Part shown: positions 53,461-64,000 of the stretch, in pieces
How positions within the stretch are numbered: the first letter of the stretch is position 1
Layout of the letters: each line of letters opens with the position of its first letter
Assembly: GCA_033085395.1 (NCBI GenBank)
Contig: JANQBS010000145.1
Span: forward strand, 1 to 64,000
Direction of reading: 5' to 3'
Origin: Xanthoparmelia taractica
Taxonomy: Eukaryota > Ascomycota > Lecanoromycetes > Lecanorales > Parmeliaceae
DNA length: 64,000 nucleotides
The notes under the pieces: model-generated
Told to the model about the DNA's origin: nothing
Seen by the model: only the letters and a program-made list of their open reading frames with translations
Databases searched by the model: none
Program-made: the position numbers and the translations under genes

Positions 53461-54849
53461 ATTCTCATGATCGAGATCTAGATTGACCAGGTGGGTGGGT
53501 GGAAACTGAATCATAGATAGAAAGGGAAGCGGCCAAGTTCAAGTTGGCCAAGATACCTCGCCCTTCTCCCTGTGATATTATCGGGCGGTTATTGAGTATT
53601 TAGAAATTTCGATCGGAACGCTTTGGGCGAGCGGTGGACCATGAAATCTTTGCTGAATGATATAGCCTTGAACAGTCTGGACATAGTTTTTCCTCCACCT
53701 GTCGCCACTCTCTCCATTTAAAGTTACGAAAGTCGTTAAGCAACGCGTCTTTTGCTTGCGATATCAATTAACAAGCAAGGTTGACCCCAGACCCGCTCAG
53801 TCCCATGAGAGCGTTCGCGTCCTAAAGGTAATGTACTGGTGATGTAGCATCTGCAGTGTCAACCGGCGCTATGACGAATACCGGTTCGTTATTAGTGCAA
53901 TAACAGAAAACAATACCATAACCACTTTTGTCACAGCTAGAGTAATTCAAACATTGGCACCATCTTTCTCAGCAGCTTCATCACCGAGTGGTTTCTAAGC
54001 GTCTAATGGCTGATAAAGCGGTAGTCGCAATCATCGGAGCCCTACCTGGAGTTGCTGTCCTTGCAATCACCACACTGGTACGTGTACGCAATCCTTCCAA
54101 GCTGAGTGCAGAAACCTCGCCGCTCCGTGGAAACGGGATGCCTGGCATGTCCAGACATGAGATGCATCTTGAGGTTGTAGGCTCGGAATACCGTTGCAAG
54201 CAGATTTCCATTGCTTTACCGCTGAACATGAGGGTACAAGAACAGGTAAGATAATGTAGGAGCTGGGGACACGAACCTAGCGGTCCTCTCGTCAAGAGCA
54301 GTTGTGGGAATCTCGACTGGTGCGTGGCATCAGCGGTCATCGCTTCCTATCAGCCGGAATGTTTCGAAAGCACGGCAGTATGAATAAGACACTCGCTGCT
54401 GCTACCGGCTGTGTCTTCTTGGCTTCATGGTGGTCTACGCATACCTGATGCATTGCGGATAGTAGCCTTGTCATCGTACTCTACGATGTGGACGAAGATG
54501 GGTGTTCTGTAAGTCACGTGCCTTGAAGCACTAGCAGACCAGCTAGCGGCATCCGGATAGAAATATCGCCGAACCAATTGACCAAGGCAATCCGTCCTAG
54601 GTATACCTACCTTATGGAATTTAAGCCCCCATTTTCAATATTCAAAGCCGTGTTGGCTGGAGGATGGAGACGTCCTGGCTGTTAGATTGGTCAGTCGCCA
54701 TGGCCATGGCAGCTCAAGCACTTGATCGAATCTTCGTCAAGGCCTCTTTCTATCCAGTGCTACCTCGAAGATTAGGAAGGAGTAGCAGTCCGACCCTACT
54801 GCGTGAACGATATTCAAGTTGATGTACCTGAGCATATCAAGAGGCCAAC
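53461..54849. other. Intergenic, no supported gene
   Basis: Short frames only, with no continuous exon structure. Separates the SMP-30-like and P450 genes. Confidence 0.5.
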
Positions 54850-56670
54850 ATGATGCAGTTCCTTCAGCTGTTAGACGCGCGGTACATTTGGAGAGCAGTA
54901 CTCCTGCTTCTCGCTGTCTCCATTGTACAATTTTCCATTAGACTCTACAGTCATCGACGCGCTCTCAATGGACTGGTATGCCATTAAGACACTACTACCA
55001 GTCATCAACACTTCACTAACGCAGCCCAGCCAAAACCACCTTTCAGTTTCTGGTTCGGCCACCTCCCCGCAATCGGCAAGCTAATGCAAACACTTCCTCC
55101 CGAATGCGCTCCCCAAGTTATGATACATTACTTCCGCACCCAATACAAACTCCCTCCAGTATTCTACCTTGATACCTGGCCCTTCGCCGACCCGATCTGC
55201 GCTATAGTCGACCCAGACGTTGCATTCAAGTTACTGTGCAAAATTCGCTTCCGAAGCATAAGGCTGTACCAGAGGCTATATGGCCTTTGACAGGGGAAAA
55301 GTCACTGGTGGCAATGGATGGACTGGAACACAAGAGGTGGAGGGCTATCTTCAACCCAGGATTCTCTAGCGCTCATCTCATGACGCTTGTGGACGGGATT
55401 GTAGATGATACCATGTTGTTCATGGACATCCTTGGGAGACACGATAAGGAGCAGGATATATTCTCATTGGAGGAAGCCGCAACAAGGGCGACGTTAGATA
55501 TCATTGGGAGAGTTGTGCTGTATGTGCAATTGTGTTTGGAAGTCGGCAGCGAAGACTTATAATCTCGCAGAAACATACAGATGCACGCCCAGACATCTGA
55601 GAACGACTTCGTCTCAGCTTTCCGCAATCAGTTGACGTGGCTCCTAAGGTCCAACGAAGTGAATCCATTTGTGCTGTTCAATCCTATGCGGCCCATCGTT
55701 TTTCAATACAACAAGTGGAGGATGGACAGTTTTATTGGAAAAGCCTTGGATGAGCGTTTTCGGTCCCGACCTGACAAAGAGGCTGCCGATGGCCGCGCGA
55801 CGAAGCGCAGTAGACCGGTCATCGATCTGGCTCTCGACGCATATCACGAAGAAGGCGCCAAGTATACAGCGGCCGGCATCGATGCTACTTTCAAGAAATT
55901 CGCCATAAATCAGATTAAGACATTTATGTTTGGAGGTCATGATACTACAAGCTCTACTATCTGCTATGTTGCTTATGCCCTTTCGGAACATCCAGAGGCT
56001 CTTCGCAAAGTCCGACATGAGTATGATGATGTATTTGGGACGAATGTGGAGCAGACACCGCATCTGATCAAGAGGGATCCATACCTGCTGAACAAGTTGC
56101 CGTACACGGTTGCCGTTATCAAGGAGGTACTGCGACTGTATCCTCCGGTAAGTACTGTACGCAAAGGTCTGCCAGGATTTTTCCTCCATCATGATGGCAA
56201 ACAGTACCCCACTGAAGGTATGCGCAACAAGTTCCATCAGACCTTTGTCCGTTGGTGCTGCATCTATTGACCGCTGAGCAGGCTTCATGGTTTGGGCCGT
56301 CTCTCATGCCATCCATCACTCCCCTGATTTGTGGCCCTCGCCTCACTCGTTCATACCAGAACGGTGGCTCGTCAAAGAAGGTGATCCTCTTTTCCCCATC
56401 AAAGGTGCTTGGCGACCCTTCGAATTTGGCCCGAGGCATTGTATTGGGATTGAGCTTGCTATGATTGAGATCAAAGTGATTATGGCGCTTATGCTACGGT
56501 TCTTCGACATCAAGATTGCGTACAAGGAGCTCGATGCTAAAGATGCCAAGGACGGGCTGAAGATGGGGCTTAGGACGACACCTGATGGCGAGAGGGCGTA
56601 TCAGGTTAGAATTGCGACTATGAAGCCGGTGGATGGTATGCCTGCGAGGGTGATGAGAAGGAAGGTTTGA
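54850..56670 (+). CDS. Cytochrome P450 monooxygenase with an apparent frameshift
   Basis: Exons 54850-54975, 55030-55519, 55571-56217 and 56282-56670; introns 54, 51 and 64 bp. The exon sum (1652) is not a multiple of three because of one frame change near 55225, in the VDPDVA / QVTVQNSLPKH segment: one base is missing relative to the expected codon. An N-terminal anchor (IWRAVLLLLAVSIVQFSI) is followed by PKPPFSFWFGHL. The I-helix FGGHDTTSS, K-helix KEVLRLYPP (ExxR), PERW and the heme loop FEFGPRHCIG with its axial Cys are all intact. A class II, ER-anchored, NADPH-P450 reductase-dependent enzyme is expected, substrate unknown. Either a young pseudogene or a sequence error. Confidence 0.85.
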
Positions 56671-57830
56671 GGCTAAATATCAACGCTCTATAAAACAAAT
56701 TCTCTGAGGCGACCGGTGGCGAATGTCCTTCGTGATGCAGGGAGTGCCACGATAAAGCACGCACCAAAACGTCCATATCGATCCCGTGGATGTCAATATC
56801 GCCATCTCAATCGCATCACACGCATGACATCAATCTTTAAAAACCCAAAATCCCCATACGCTCGATCGCCCTCGCCCTCGTCCTTTCCCCTCCCCTTCCT
56901 CGGCGAAGAGAGCCGAGTCACATTATCATGGCTTCCCCTACCTTAATTGAGAGAGCCAAAGGAGGTCTGCACTTTGCCTCAACTACATTACACATCCCGC
57001 AACGTGGGGAGTGGGGGTCGGGGTTTTTGACTCCATCTTCCTCTAATCCATGTGCCTCTACCATGGTATTGAATCACACTCGTACCTAAGATACTCCCTC
57101 TGCCTACTTTAGTTATACCACACCTACTCTACCTACCATTCATCGCTAAGAAAAGCCCGACATCGCGCCCTCATCCCATCCCCCAGCCACCTTACCTATC
57201 TTACCTTATCTCCCAAATCCCAACGAACCACAAACAAAATTCCCACCTACCGCAAATCCATCAGATACATACCCTCACACTTCCTCTCTCTCTGTATCTC
57301 AATGAATCTATGTCTCTCTCCCCCTCTCTCTCCTTCTGACCTTCTCCACCACTCCTTCCTTCCAAGACGCCATCAAAAGCCATCTCTCGCACTCCACCCC
57401 ATTCTCGCATTCTCCCATCCTACCATTCCCCTCATCACAAAAAATCTACCTATCAATTCCTCCCTGCCTGCTCGCGTCTAGGTCAGGTCCAAGGAGACAA
57501 AGTCGCCGCTTAACGAACGTACAAATGGACAAAATGGACAATGGGAGACGATATTGCAGCGCCTTGCTGAGTGAGTGAGTGAGGGAGATGGCAGTGATGA
57601 TGATGATGAACAGTTTGAATATCCAAGTTAGGTAGGTTGGAGTAGGTAGATAGATGTAGGGAGATGTGTAGAGAGTAGGCTAAATACATAGAGGCGCGCG
57701 CGAGCCGCCGGTGTGTGTACTTCATGCAGGTATGCCACGCCCTGGGGGGTTGGGGGGTAACGAGGCTAGTAGTCCTCGCTTGGCGGCTGGTGAAAGAAAA
57801 ATATGCTCCCAAATCAAGTGATAGTCTAGG

Positions 57831-57857
57831 GTTGATTTGATTTGATTTGATTTGAAT
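57831..57857. repeat. TTTGA microsatellite
   Basis: Four to five tandem copies of ttgat/tttga (tttgatttgatttgatttga) precede gaattgc. Confidence 0.8.
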
Positions 57858-57960
57858 TGCTTATCCGATATCACCTTACTTAGGCACGCGACCTCGACTA
57901 CCTAAAGTACTTCGTTTAACACTCAGTCGACTGCCCAACGACCGGCGTATGAACATGATC

Positions 57961-57989
57961 CCCCCACCCCCACCCCCACCCCCACCCCA
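57961..57989 (+). repeat. (CCCCCA)n repeat, about five units
   Basis: Runs of five C separated by single A (cccccacccccaccccca). The complementary G-rich strand has the G-run spacing needed for a G-quadruplex, and the C strand for an i-motif. Confidence 0.9.
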
Positions 57990-58305
57990 ACCTCTCATCG
58001 ATAACAACAGTCTACTACAGTACATACTCTAGGGATCTCCAATCATGCGGCACCAATACCTATGTTTTGAGCTCCGTTTTCCCGAACAAGTGCCGTACAA
58101 ATCCGCGAAATTGAATGCTCGCTCTTCGGACCCTTTTCCCCCTCCTTTGACACTGATGCGTTCGCGGTGACGTTGATGATGAAAGCAATCAGCGTCGGGC
58201 TCGGAGCAGTGTTCCATCCAGCTCAAACCAGCGCAATGTATGGATTCCGAGCCGGGCAGTCGTGGTAAACGCTGAAGCTAGCGACCTCTGCAAGACGCTA
58301 ACGCA

Positions 58306-58428
58306 ATGTGGATGTTTTCGAGTTTGGTGACTGCATTTTTGGTTATCCTATTGCGGGCTTCCCTCTTCCTAGTGGCGAATCTTCCTAGGGCGTTCAGGCG
58401 ACCATTGTTTCCATCTGTATTCAACTAG
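58306..58428 (+). CDS. Possible 40-residue hydrophobic ORF or first exon
   Basis: ATG 58306 opens MWMFSSLVTAFLVILLRASL and on to FLVANLPRAF, ending at TAG 58426-58428. The first 27 residues form a membrane or signal segment. It could be a short exon of a larger gene that I could not assemble with the frame at 58553, or a chance frame. Confidence 0.25.
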   Translation: MWMFSSLVTAFLVILLRASLFLVANLPRAFRRPLFPSVFN

Positions 58429-58552
58429 AGCAGTCGTTCTCTTGGTGCTGGAAAACCGAGGGCTAGGTGAGACAGATAGCGTGGTGAAATGGCTGCAAGG
58501 TCAATAGGGCGACCGAAACTTCGTAAAGAGATATCGTGGTCTTTGGGTCGAA

Positions 58553-58978
58553 ATGTGGGCTGAAACAATTGAACTACCTCCAAAAAAGTTTCATCGCCCT
58601 TATAATCTTGAGTTACCTGGCATACTCTATCCATCTCCTGTCTTAGGGGACGAGTTACATAGCGGCAGCACTGGTATTGGATACCGCTTGAATATAAAGA
58701 CGCAAACTCTTAAAGAAGACTGCTCTCCCTTTCGTGACATGATCGTCATCAAAGATGCACTGAAGACGACAGTAGTAGCGAGTACCATCTCTGATAAAAG
58801 TTTTGCGCGGGAACTTGTTGAGTGGCTTATGCTCGTCTTGTATCTAATGCACTCAACAAAGTGGATCGCAAAGATTTTGTTTGCGAACAGTCCATCTGAA
58901 GATGTGGATTATTGTAAAGCAGTGGTCAGCAAATGCGAAGCAACTCCACCACCTCCTTCGACTTCCGCATGCATGTGA
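58553..58978 (+). CDS. Hypothetical protein
   Basis: ATG 58553 opens 141 residues with a hydrophobic segment (ELVEWLMLVLYLMHST, about residues 86-102) and a Pro-rich Cys-containing end (KCEATPPPPSTSACM). No family recognised; no splice support. Possibly a downstream exon of the 58306 frame. Confidence 0.3.
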   Translation: MWAETIELPPKKFHRPYNLELPGILYPSPVLGDELHSGSTGIGYRLNIKTQTLKEDCSPFRDMIVIKDALKTTVVASTISDKSFARELVEWLMLVLYLMHSTKWIAKILFANSPSEDVDYCKAVVSKCEATPPPPSTSACM

Positions 58979-59659
58979 GCCAAATACGTTCCAATCAGCC
59001 GTCATTGACTGCTTCCACAGCGCAAGATCACTCTCACTTGGGCCTGCGTATTTCATGAATCTTTTTTTCAACGTCCTCATTGTCTTAGCCGATCGGCGCA
59101 TACTTCCCATCCTCTCCAGTCCTCATTCAAGCCAGTATATCGATCCGTTCTTGGATTGCGGTTGTTGGAGCTCATGATTCTCTGATGTGGCAATTCCAAG
59201 CGATTACTGTTCTGTCCTTTCGCATGTCGCGTCTCGGGTCGGGCCTTTGTTGTGGGTACCTGAAAAATTGAGCGAATACAATTCAGCTGCGCGACCCTAC
59301 CAGTTGAGCAGTTCGCAAATTCCTGGTGCGGATCAAAGCACGTCGTGTGAAGAGTGGGACTTACAGTACACCGTGCATGTCTGGCAAGAGATCATCCCAC
59401 TCTCCATGTCCTGAAATAGAATCCTCGGTCTCCAAGTCACTACATTAAAATGACTTGGTTGTAGTGACGTCGTCAATTTTCCGCCTAAGTGCCCTATTCT
59501 GTCTTCTTCTGCTCATTTTTGCCATTGTAATTAAATCGCTGCGAGACCATGCGCCATTAATCAATCATACAAGTGGCCGCTGTATTGCAGTCAACGCTCG
59601 CTGATCGAATCGAGGTTTTCGAACACCCACTCAAGCTTACATTTGCCAAGAAATATCTG
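58979..59659. other. Intergenic, no supported gene
   Basis: Short unconvincing frames only; includes the 5' flank of the 59660 gene. Confidence 0.5.
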
Positions 59660-60356
59660 ATGATGCACGCTCTTTCAATATTACCTATACTCGTGATCGC
59701 CAGCTCTGCTTGCACCGCACTCGCAGCGACGGTTCCCGTCCAAAGTAGATCCAAAAGCTTAGCAGCTAGGACCCAACTCTCACCTCCATCCGCGGCCCTC
59801 CGAATCCTGAACCTGACAACGATGTAAGTCCTTTTCACACGGATGACCAATCTTTCAACTGCGTCTCTTAATGTTAACGTATCTCCAAAGCCATACAGGG
59901 CTTTGGCCAAAAGCCCCCTGGACCTACCGAATCCCTGGCCACTCACCCCAGCATCTCCTCTTCGAAGAAATTACTCCCGACGATACCGGTCTCGAAGGCC
60001 AACAGTCCACACTCCATGCCTGTGACGAGATTGTCCGCTGGTTGTGGGAGAATTATAAAGCAGACCAGAATGTCGAAAAAGCCATTCTGCAAACGAGCTA
60101 TTTCAATGGTAAAAAAGAAGGACGTGTAGTAGTGTTGCTGGTACCCATTACAGTAAGCGATGTGATCGGCAGAGAGCTAGCGTTGGACAGTATGAGAGCA
60201 TTGGAGAATCTAGTTTGGAGATATGGTGGCCATAGTCTTGAGTGCGAGATTTGGTCAGAAGGGAGAGTAAGGGGAAGGATCTCGATCTCAATTACGCTCT
60301 CGAAGACAGAGGACGTCGGAGTTTCCGATACTGTGGCTGTGGCAAGTAGTAAGTAA
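59660..60356 (+). CDS. Small secreted protein, member 3 of a local family
   Basis: Two exons, 59660-59823 and 59891-60356, flank a 67-bp phase-2 intron (AT|GTAAGT ... CCAAAG), giving 209 residues. The signal peptide is MMHALSILPILVIASSACTA. After a basic/Ser-rich linker the mature domain reads APWTYRIPGHSPQHLLFEEI, then ACDEIVRWLWENYK, RVVVLLVPITVSDV, LALDSMRALENLVWRYGGHS and LECEIWSEGRVRGRISISI. It shares with the 17751 gene the PWTY motif, total length, intron position and phase, and the aromatic block ALENLVW/DLEALWY. It shares with the 16614 gene the intron phase and overall layout. Function unknown. Confidence 0.75.
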
Positions 60357-60674
60357 GGGTAGTATCTGTTGGACTCTCCACCGATGGGCCCAGGTGAAGG
60401 AACTTTCCGGGCGTTCATCGGGATTTTTATATTCGTACCCTCTAAGCGCGGTAGCTAGGAGTCTCCAAGGGCCTTGCGATAATGATCTAGCGATGACGAA
60501 ACCTGGCTGTAATATCACTCCATCAGTCAAGATAATTTTTCCTGGAATCGTTTAGCACCTACTAGATAGACGAGGAGGAATGGAGGTCAATCAGGCACCG
60601 TTTCCGTGGTTAGCGTATCGAAGTTTCCAGGCCAGCCAAATTCTCGATCAGAGTCTGCTTCGTCCTCTGACTGG

Positions 60675-62009
60675 CTATCTACAACCTCTTCTCGTTTGCG
60701 CTTCAATGATGTAGCTGGCACAACTAATAGCTCGTTCAGTCTCGTCTTTGTGTGATTTACATAGATTTCCCGGAGACCACTCTGTCTCCTTTAGCAATGC
60801 TTTCATACCACAATCGGAAGCATTTACCGTCTCGATCGTGAACATCACGACTTTGCCAACGCCTTCACAGGAAACTCCCTTGGCTTTTATCACCCCGGCA
60901 AGTCTTATCCCTGGGACATATTCCCCTTGACTGCTCGCTGCATCCGTAGCTTGAAATATCCAGTCGCGAAAGATCACAATGCGCGTACTTATTCCAGTAT
61001 CCCATGCGGTCCCAGAGATCGCTGGATACATTACGGCACCACTCTCTGTTCCGACTCTGGTGGTCATTTGGCTCGTTAGTAGGATCGCAATGTTCCTAGT
61101 TGCGGCGAGTCTGCTGATCTTGACTATGAAGTCACCCATCACTGCCCAACGCCTGCCTGACGCCCATTGCGCCGCGTCGCTTTTCTTGGCTGCTGGCTGT
61201 TGGCTGCTTGCATTCTCGCCTGTCTTGGGAAAAGCCATGGCGAACAAGGTCGAGATAGAGTCAACGACTATGAGACTGGTGTTTGTAGGCGGAAAGGATG
61301 AAGAGTGGTGTGTCAGGAGAGCTAGTAGGTGAGGCAACGATGGTGTGAAGAAATGATGAGACCTTTTGAGACAGTCGTCCACAGACTCTGAATCCGACGT
61401 TACTTCTTCTTGTTCAGGTATATGGAAGTCAGAGAGCATGTCTCGTAGTCTAGGGCCGAAAATCTCATAGGAAGAATCTATACTTAGTAAGTAAGAATAT
61501 TGTGTTCGAAACCGATGAGGCTATCGCTCAAAATCTCTTACCTACCCACACCACGGATTCGCCCGAGCGCAGAGCGCTTACAGCAATCTGCATTCTGATT
61601 TATGATATCGATATCAGCGAAAAGCTGGCTTAACAACTCGCGCAACGCTAAATGTCGAGATACGTGATCTTGACAAGTAAATGTGACGATGAAAACGCTG
61701 CACTTACGCGAATGCCGTTTTGCCAATTCCGGGAGGACCAAATATCTCTGTCACTTCTCCACGTGAGATACCACCGGGAAGAGCAGCCTGACTCGAGTGG
61801 TCATACTCCCTGCCTTGCAAAATGGCATCAAGCCTCTTTAGTCCGGTTGAGATTGGCCTTCTCGGAGTCGAAGATATATCTTGAAGCGCTTGGGAGGCAG
61901 ATACCGTGGGGAGACGGTCTTGCAGTTCTTAGTCCGGAAAGGGCCTGACGCTTTGAAGATACATACGAGGCGAAGAGGAAGAGAAGTTGTTAATATCCGA
62001 GCTGGCCAT
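60675..62009 (-). CDS. RAD51-paralogue recombination ATPase
   Basis: Exons 62009-61967, 61918-61708, 61594-61542 and 61477-60675 sum to 1110 bp, 369 residues; introns are 48, 113 and 64 bp. Walker A is FGPPGIGKTAFA (about residues 74-85), split from AMQIAVSALRSGESVVWV by the second intron. Walker B is SLIVVDSIS (about 170-177). The L1/L2-side segment has SRLAATRNIAILLTSQMTTR. The order fits RecA/RAD51 superfamily paralogues (RAD55/RAD57/XRCC-type) that assist RAD51 filament assembly in the nucleus; which paralogue is not decidable by eye. Divergent from the MOSC gene. Confidence 0.85.
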
Positions 62010-62571
62010 TTCGATCAACCGCAGTCATAAGGACTCTCACACTATCCAATCAGTATGTGGCAATTGGCCATCTATTGAGCAAATCATCGATATATAATAT
62101 AGATTCCATGTAGCTGTCATGCGAAGCAGAAGGACTGTAATGTTGGGCTTAGAAGGACAAGAACCAATGGAAAGAATCCCTTAGCCTAAGGTCTGGCTTG
62201 GCGCCAAGTATTCCTAAATATGATCGACTTCCGAGAGGGGCAATCAAGTGAATGAAAGTCACCACGCTATGAGTCAGCGTTGCTTAGGTATAAAATTTAC
62301 ACCAACCCGTTGACCGCCATGCTCCACATCATACACTCGAGTCTCTCATCACAAGGTTTAATCCTCAGCGTTGACACAGGCGCAGCGGTCGAGGAACCCC
62401 GTTTAGGACTTCAAGTTGCCCAGCACCCTTGAGACTGGATCTGGTTCACGACTCGTGGCTGTTAGTGACCTTGATTTGACTGCGGCCAAGCAGGCTCCGG
62501 AGGGACACGATACGCAGGTCATCATCACTGGCCTCTCTCGGCAACGCTGCCATCAAATATCCAGACTCAAG
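62010..62571. promoter_or_regulatory. Divergent 5' region, RAD51 paralogue and MOSC protein
   Basis: 562 bp between start codons. The MOSC frame is open upstream of its first ATG for about 150 bp, but without another ATG. No sites identified. Confidence 0.4.
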
Positions 62572-63909
62572 ATGTCCGTCCAGTACCTGGGATTAGCAAT
62601 TCACGCACCCAAAATCGAACCGTGGTTGGCCACTTCCATAGCCATTTCTGTTGTCTGCTTCTTGCCTGTTCTACTTTGGGGCTTACTCAAAGCATCGAAT
62701 CTACATAATCAGCAAGACAAGCCCGAAGGCTGTCGAAAGCTTGGGTTGAGCGGCAAAAGTAATCTGGACGACGAACACGATGAGCAATACAAGGGTGCTG
62801 TGGCGGGGCAACATAATGGTGCAGCTTCATGGAGGGTCAAGAGCTTGTGGGTATACCCAATCAAGAGTTGCAGAGGCGTAGAACTTGCAACAGGAACAGT
62901 GACTGGCGCGGGCATGGAGTATGACCGTCAATTCTCTTTTGCACAACTATCCAGCAAGTTCCCCGTAAGCGCCAATACACCACAGGAAGAGAAAGCAAAG
63001 CACAATTGGAAGTTCATAACCCAAAGGAGCCTCCCGCTGATGGCTACGATCAAGACCGAGGTCTGGGTGCCCGACCCGTCTTCCCCAATGTACTCAGAAC
63101 GGCATCCAAATGTGCAAAGTGGAGGTGTCCTAGTCATCAGATTCCCCCACATTCAATCCGAAGAAGGGATCATGGGAAAAGTCAAGGATATTGCGGCATT
63201 AGTGTTTGGCCAACCGGAGAAAGAGGTCCATATACCGTTCAACCCCACAGAAAAGCAGATCTCTGAAAAGGGCTATGCGGTTGACGATATTGAGATATGG
63301 AAAGACAAGCCTAGATCGCTCATTATTGCCAATACAGAGCAGGCTGACCCTTGGTTACAAGAGCTCCGGTCATATCTAGGAATCACAAATCACCTGGCTC
63401 TCTTTCGAGTGTCAAAGGACGACCAGCAGCGAGAAGTCTACCGATGTGCACCCCGGAAGGAAGAGCTTGGTTATCAGCCAACAGTAAGCTTTCAGGATGC
63501 CTATCCGTTGCATATCATGAACCTGGCAAGCGTTCGTGACGTGGGAAGTAGACTTCGAAAGGACGCCCCACCACTCAGCGCTCGAAACTTCCGACCCAAC
63601 ATTATCATCACAGGGGGTAGCGCTTATGAGGAAGATTCGTGGAAGCGGATCAAGATTGGAGGCCATGAGTATTACGTTCCTTGCCGGACCGTCCGTTGTC
63701 TGCTGCCGAACAACAATCCCATCACGGGTAAGAGGCACGGTTCCGAGCCCAACAGGACATTGAAAGAGTTTCGGCGCATTGACGCTGGAGATGCGAAGAA
63801 CGCGTGCCTGGGGATGCAGATGGTCCCGGCGTTGGAGGACAGCCAAATCCAGGTCGGAGATGAAGTCGAAGTGTTGGAGACGGGAGAGCATTTTTACATC
63901 AACCAATGA
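62572..63909 (+). CDS. MOSC domain protein (mARC-like molybdenum cofactor protein)
   Basis: The first ATG (62572, MSVQYLGLAIHAP) gives 445 residues in one exon. An N-terminal membrane anchor (SIAISVVCFLPVLLWGLL) is followed by the MOSC N-terminal barrel (VKSLWVYPIKSCRGVELATG, GMEYDRQFSF), then the MOSC domain: YPLHIMNLASV, ARNFRPNIIITGGSAYEEDS, CRTVRCLLPNNNPITG and KNACLGMQMVPAL. Related anchored proteins (mARC) bind Moco and reduce N-hydroxylated compounds with cytochrome b5 and its reductase, at the mitochondrial outer membrane or ER. This gene lacks the fused cytochrome b5 or reductase domain seen in some fungi. It ends near the right edge of the window, complete. Confidence 0.9.
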   Translation: MSVQYLGLAIHAPKIEPWLATSIAISVVCFLPVLLWGLLKASNLHNQQDKPEGCRKLGLSGKSNLDDEHDEQYKGAVAGQHNGAASWRVKSLWVYPIKSCRGVELATGTVTGAGMEYDRQFSFAQLSSKFPVSANTPQEEKAKHNWKFITQRSLPLMATIKTEVWVPDPSSPMYSERHPNVQSGGVLVIRFPHIQSEEGIMGKVKDIAALVFGQPEKEVHIPFNPTEKQISEKGYAVDDIEIWKDKPRSLIIANTEQADPWLQELRSYLGITNHLALFRVSKDDQQREVYRCAPRKEELGYQPTVSFQDAYPLHIMNLASVRDVGSRLRKDAPPLSARNFRPNIIITGGSAYEEDSWKRIKIGGHEYYVPCRTVRCLLPNNNPITGKRHGSEPNRTLKEFRRIDAGDAKNACLGMQMVPALEDSQIQVGDEVEVLETGEHFYINQ

Positions 63910-64000
63910 AAACATCCGAACATGATGTCGCTGCCAGGCGTCGAACTGCGCAAAGAAGCGGTGCGTAGAGGTCCAGCAGTGAGGATGAAGCAGAAACCTT

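Larger units (their letters stand above)
56671..58305. other. Long non-coding interval with pyrimidine-rich and simple-sequence tracts
   Basis: 1.6 kb without a supported gene. From about 56860 to 57480 the plus strand is strongly C/T-rich (runs of ctctctct, ccacc, ccttc). A mixed part with gagtgagtgagtgag and gatgatgatgatga follows, then TTTGA repeats and a CCCCCA repeat (listed separately). The composition resembles long fungal 5' leaders or promoters, but no downstream gene clearly uses it. Confidence 0.5.

Noticed and set aside
54255..54300. tRNA-like TpsiC-arm string on the minus strand (ggttcgtgtccc)
   Set aside because: The T-stem does not pair and no acceptor or anticodon arm could be found.

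Overview
The window looks like nuclear DNA of a filamentous ascomycete (Pezizomycotina). The evidence is short spliceosomal introns (about 48-140 bp, GT-AG with CTGAC/CTAAC-like branch sites), heterokaryon-incompatibility (HET) gene remnants, a DUF6604 protein, many small secreted proteins and an AT-rich block with the dinucleotide bias of repeat-induced point mutation (RIP). The class cannot be fixed from the sequence alone. No tRNA, rRNA or CRISPR array was found.

Layout. (1) 1-6540 is an AT-rich, TpA-rich, CpA/TpG-poor block. On the minus strand it holds one large decayed gene: N-terminal zinc-finger (DUF3505-like) region, an array of tiny exons, a middle region, then a RecQ-type helicase core that runs off the left edge. 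Its 5' side is flanked by ~163-bp tandem repeats, each cluster ending in a copy of a ~300-bp block. (2) 6.5-10.5 kb holds two broken HET genes arranged head to head and a small unknown gene. (3) 10.5-12.9 kb has no gene I can support. (4) 12.9-18.5 kb codes for secreted proteins, including a DUF7872-like multi-exon protein and a divergent pair of small secreted proteins. (5) 19.6-30.9 kb holds a small Cys-rich protein, a C2H2 transcription factor, a DUF6604 protein, a ZIP zinc transporter, a polytopic membrane protein and a Ser/Thr-rich single-pass membrane protein. (6) 33-48.3 kb holds a secreted protein, a divergent TIM-like/RpiB-like isomerase pair, acyl-CoA-binding protein, TDP1, a type II membrane glycosyltransferase, an F-box-like protein and a secreted protein. 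(7) 50.3-56.7 kb holds a five-exon secreted protein, an SMP-30-like propeller and a P450; the last two each carry one apparent frameshift. (8) 56.7-59.6 kb is mostly non-coding, with pyrimidine-rich and C-rich tracts. (9) 59.7-63.9 kb holds a third small secreted protein resembling the 16.6-18.4 kb pair, a RAD51 paralogue and a MOSC-domain protein.

How it fits together. The left end resembles a subtelomeric or repeat-rich compartment next to decaying self-recognition genes. The remainder is an ordinary euchromatic gene mix: DNA repair (TDP1, RAD51 paralogue), lipid carriage, zinc uptake and a probable tetrulose-phosphate (erythritol-type) isomerase pair. It is enriched for secreted proteins without a recognised function. 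The most distinctive signals are the three related secreted proteins that share a phase-2 intron, and the RIP-marked helicase gene with its tandem micro-exons. Exon coordinates were worked out by hand from splice signals and frame continuity; wherever I give a spliced length, the exon sum is a multiple of three unless stated.
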